Below are positions 61,905 through 64,000 of a stretch of 64,000 bases of DNA, piece by piece (within the stretch, counting starts at the first letter, position 1; each line of letters opens with the position of its first letter). Position numbers and translations under genes: made by a program. The notes under the pieces were generated by a model that was given only the letters and a program-made list of their open reading frames with translations, did no database searches and was not told the DNA's origin. The stretch is from Kryptolebias marmoratus (taxonomy: Eukaryota; Chordata; Actinopteri; Cyprinodontiformes; Rivulidae), in the NCBI RefSeq assembly GCF_001649575.2, contig NC_051449.1, positions 17,821,642 through 17,885,641 on the forward strand, in the 5' to 3' direction.

Positions 61905-62590
61905 AGGCCTAGCATTCCTTAAGGGAATGCATATCACCTGCTGCCTTTCACAGCAGGAGTTTTAATTCAAGATGGCCACCACAGCCATCCACAACAGCCA
62001 CATTTCACGAGATGCATTAATGCTTGGAGTATGTGATGAGGATGACTCTAAGCTACCACAACATAAACTTTGCCTGAATATCTGTCATTTCAAGTAAGTT
62101 AGAGTCATTTTTGTGTTGGCAAACGTAGATAAGCAGTGGCAGCCATCTTGAATTGCGTTGACTCAAAATGTCAATCTGTTGTAGATGTGCATCCAGTGCT
62201 TACTTTCAGATAGTTTCATTTAAATTAGTCCAATGGTTCATGAGATCATTTGCTAAGAGGCAAATAGCATTGACCGTAACACTTAAAGCCAAAGTTTTAA
62301 GCAAAGAAGTTGTACAATTTGTAGCACTTGGAGTATGTGTTGAAGATGACTTTCAGATACTAGCACAACAAAAAAAATTTCAGTGTCTGTAAAATTGACT
62401 GAGTTATAGCAATTATTGTGTTTTATAAGGTTAGTTGACTGTGGAAGCCATCTTGAATGAGATTGACTCCTAAAGTTAAGCAGTCCACTTGTTTATGAGA
62501 TATTTTGCTAACACACACATACACAAGCAAAACATTATTCCCGCTTCACCTTTGGCTGCGAGAAACAACGTCAGTCATAAAGTATGGAGT
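61905..62590 (+). repeat. Interspersed repeat family A, two tandem units including the 5' end
   Basis: Unit 1 opens with GCATTCCTTAAGGGAATGC (a palindrome) and a CACCTGCTGCCTTTCACAGCAGG hairpin-like segment, then CAGCCATCTTGAATTGCGTT, GTAGATGTGCATCCAGTGCT and TCCAATGGTTCATGAGATCA. Unit 2 follows from about 62275 with AAATTGACTGAGTTATAGCA, GGAAGCCATCTTGAATGAG and the terminal CGCTTCACCTTTGGCTGCG. Confidence 0.8.
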
Positions 62591-63864
62591 GAGAAGAAAA
62601 GGGTGAAAGTCTTTTTCCAGTCTATGCTAATGGCTAGCCAAAGAATGGCCTCTTTTATCATGTTTTTTAGGCTCAAAAATCCTCTTTTAATCAAAACTGT
62701 CATACTGGTGTGGAAAAACACTTCATAAGCTAATAATAAACCTCTATACCTTTGCAAAATATCGTTTGTCTAGTTTGACGCTTATTGGTGTGCGACACTG
62801 CAACATATGATAGAGATCCATTACCAAGTAAATACAGGGTAAATCAGATCTGCTGCTTTTAAGTTATTATGGTAGAATATGGTTTCACGGGAGAGCAGTG
62901 TGTCATGTTTATTCATTAGCATGTTTAATTTGAATATATTTTTATAAATATATTAAATGACTGATATTTGTTTTCCACTGTTAAGTAGCTGATTATTTGC
63001 ATTTTAAAGCCAAAGATAGATTTTATGCAAAGTTAATGTTAAAGATCAAATGAAAAGCATTTTGAAGCTAACATAAATCAAGAGAAAGTCTTAAAATGGT
63101 GCTGGTTTCATTTTTAATTTCAAACAATTTACAGTAATTTCAAACTAATAATCAAAGACTGAAAAAATTACTAGGGTCTCTTCAGCCCTAGTAATCACTC
63201 GGAAGTGTGACATACCCTGCGCCAAGCACGGGAACGAGAACAAGGCAGTAAATAGCAAATACAGATAGTGTGGGGGTGAAATGGTTGCAATTGTTTGTGT
63301 AAACCGATCCAAATTCTTCCGTTTCCAAAAGGAAAGGAAAGTTTAATGGATGTGGTTAGTTTAGCTCCTGGTGAAAATTACAACACAAAGTCTGGTGACT
63401 GACTGTGCAGGTAATGTTTTGAAGATGACCTCCTGAAATTCAAACCGTCAATAGAAGAACTGCCACCTGTAGGACCACCACCCATGGACAGACTGGCACC
63501 AGCAGCCTCTCGCTGTCTGGATAGGAAACTCCTTGAAGACTGTGAGACATCATTGTGTAGCTTGGAGGTTACCCTTCTAAATTGTGAGGCTCAAGTTCCC
63601 AACACCAAAAAAAATACATGTTTTCAAACCGGTTCTCTTGTTAACAAAACTTTCTTCTTCTGCTTCCATTTTCCCAGATAAACACAGACAGTAACCTTCT
63701 CAGTGTCCTACAGCGGTCTGCCACAGCTTCTACATCACCAGCCAAGGAGATAACACCGCCCACGCAATCACCCCACTTTGGGGATTTTGACACAAATACT
63801 CTAAAAACAAGTCATTAACGTTTTACATCAGAGAAATGGACCACTGGAGTGTTTTTTGATAGCC

Positions 63865-64000
63865 ATCCATCCATCCATCCATCCATTGTCTTCCGCTTAT
63901 CCGGGGTCGGGTCGCGGGGGCAGCAGCCTAAGCAGGGAGACCCAGACTTCCCTCTCCCCAGCCACTTGGGCCAGCTCCTCCGGGGGAATCCCAAGGCGTT
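63865..64000 (-). mobile_element. 3' end of an RTE/Rex3-like LINE, truncated by the window edge
   Basis: On the minus strand the element ends with a GATG tail (CCATCCATCC on +, 63865-63886). Just inside it, the sequence reads in reverse as the C-terminal tail of an RTE-type reverse transcriptase, with the pattern GIPPEELAQVAGE then VWVSLLRLLPPRPDPG and a stop. A GATG-repeat 3' tail is the known signature of Rex3. The rest of the element lies beyond base 64000. Confidence 0.8.

Larger units (their letters stand above)
44406..64000 (-). other. Probable 5'UTR intron and/or upstream region of the cadherin gene
   Basis: Right of the inferred acceptor at 44406-44407. No coding exon was recognised on either strand. 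It contains a DNA element (47368-48124), several family A units, an L2-like LINE (51745-52405), C/T-rich DNA (59590-60190) and a Rex3-like LINE end at the edge. A first non-coding exon and promoter may lie here or beyond the window; I could not place them. Stretches 44900-47350, 48130-50020, 50340-51640, 52410-53430, 55570-57640 and 58350-59590 hold nothing I can name. Confidence 0.5.

Noticed and set aside
1..64000. CRISPR arrays, operons, prophage or bacterial features
   Set aside because: None present; the window is vertebrate intronic DNA and its regular repeats are microsatellites or interspersed repeats.

Overview
This window is AT-rich, intron-dominated vertebrate DNA, almost certainly from a ray-finned (teleost, probably percomorph) fish. 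The evidence is a split cadherin gene with consensus vertebrate splice sites, fish-type repeats (an RTE/Rex3-like LINE end with a GATG tail, L2-like LINE tails, several short non-autonomous DNA elements) and many microsatellites. There is no bacterial or viral gene organisation, no rRNA, no tRNA and no CRISPR array.

The only gene I can support is on the minus strand: the 5' part of a classical type II cadherin, best matched from memory to cadherin-24 (cdh24; teleosts may carry two copies). Four coding exons are resolved to the base. Exon A (42571-44100) carries the start codon, signal peptide, a very long propeptide, the furin site and the N-terminal adhesive strand. Exon B (18889-19183, 295 bp) carries most of EC1. 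Exon C (6251-6370, 120 bp) and exon D (2149-2316, 168 bp) carry EC2. Phases are 0, 1, 1 and 1, and the joined frame is open for 704 codons plus one base. The sizes 295/120/168 are those I know for this part of type II cadherins. EC3-EC5, the transmembrane helix and the catenin-binding tail must lie left of base 1. A strong minus-strand acceptor at 44406-44407 suggests the 5'UTR part of exon A starts at 44405, so 44406-64000 is probably a 5'UTR intron and/or upstream DNA.

The most unusual feature is the exon A propeptide. About 463 residues lie between the signal peptide and the furin site, where type II cadherins normally have roughly 20-40. It is cysteine-free, rich in Ser/Lys/Asn/Gln, has six N-glycosylation sequons, an internal basic cluster and an acidic stretch before the furin site.

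The rest is intronic and upstream DNA. It holds: (i) about a dozen units of one interspersed repeat ('family A'), several in tandem; (ii) a tandem pair of another repeat ('family B') carrying nuclear-receptor-like half-sites; (iii) two copies of a TTAA-flanked DNA element, one split by an L2-like LINE; (iv) other DNA elements with terminal inverted repeats near 2812, 32955 and 47368; (v) LINE fragments at 11225, 14757, 22490, 51745 and 63865; (vi) microsatellites, including a 149-bp perfect GATG array and a 74-bp TA array. A few non-repetitive, motif-rich stretches are flagged as candidate regulatory DNA. Coordinates of coding exons are exact; repeat boundaries are approximate because they were read by eye.
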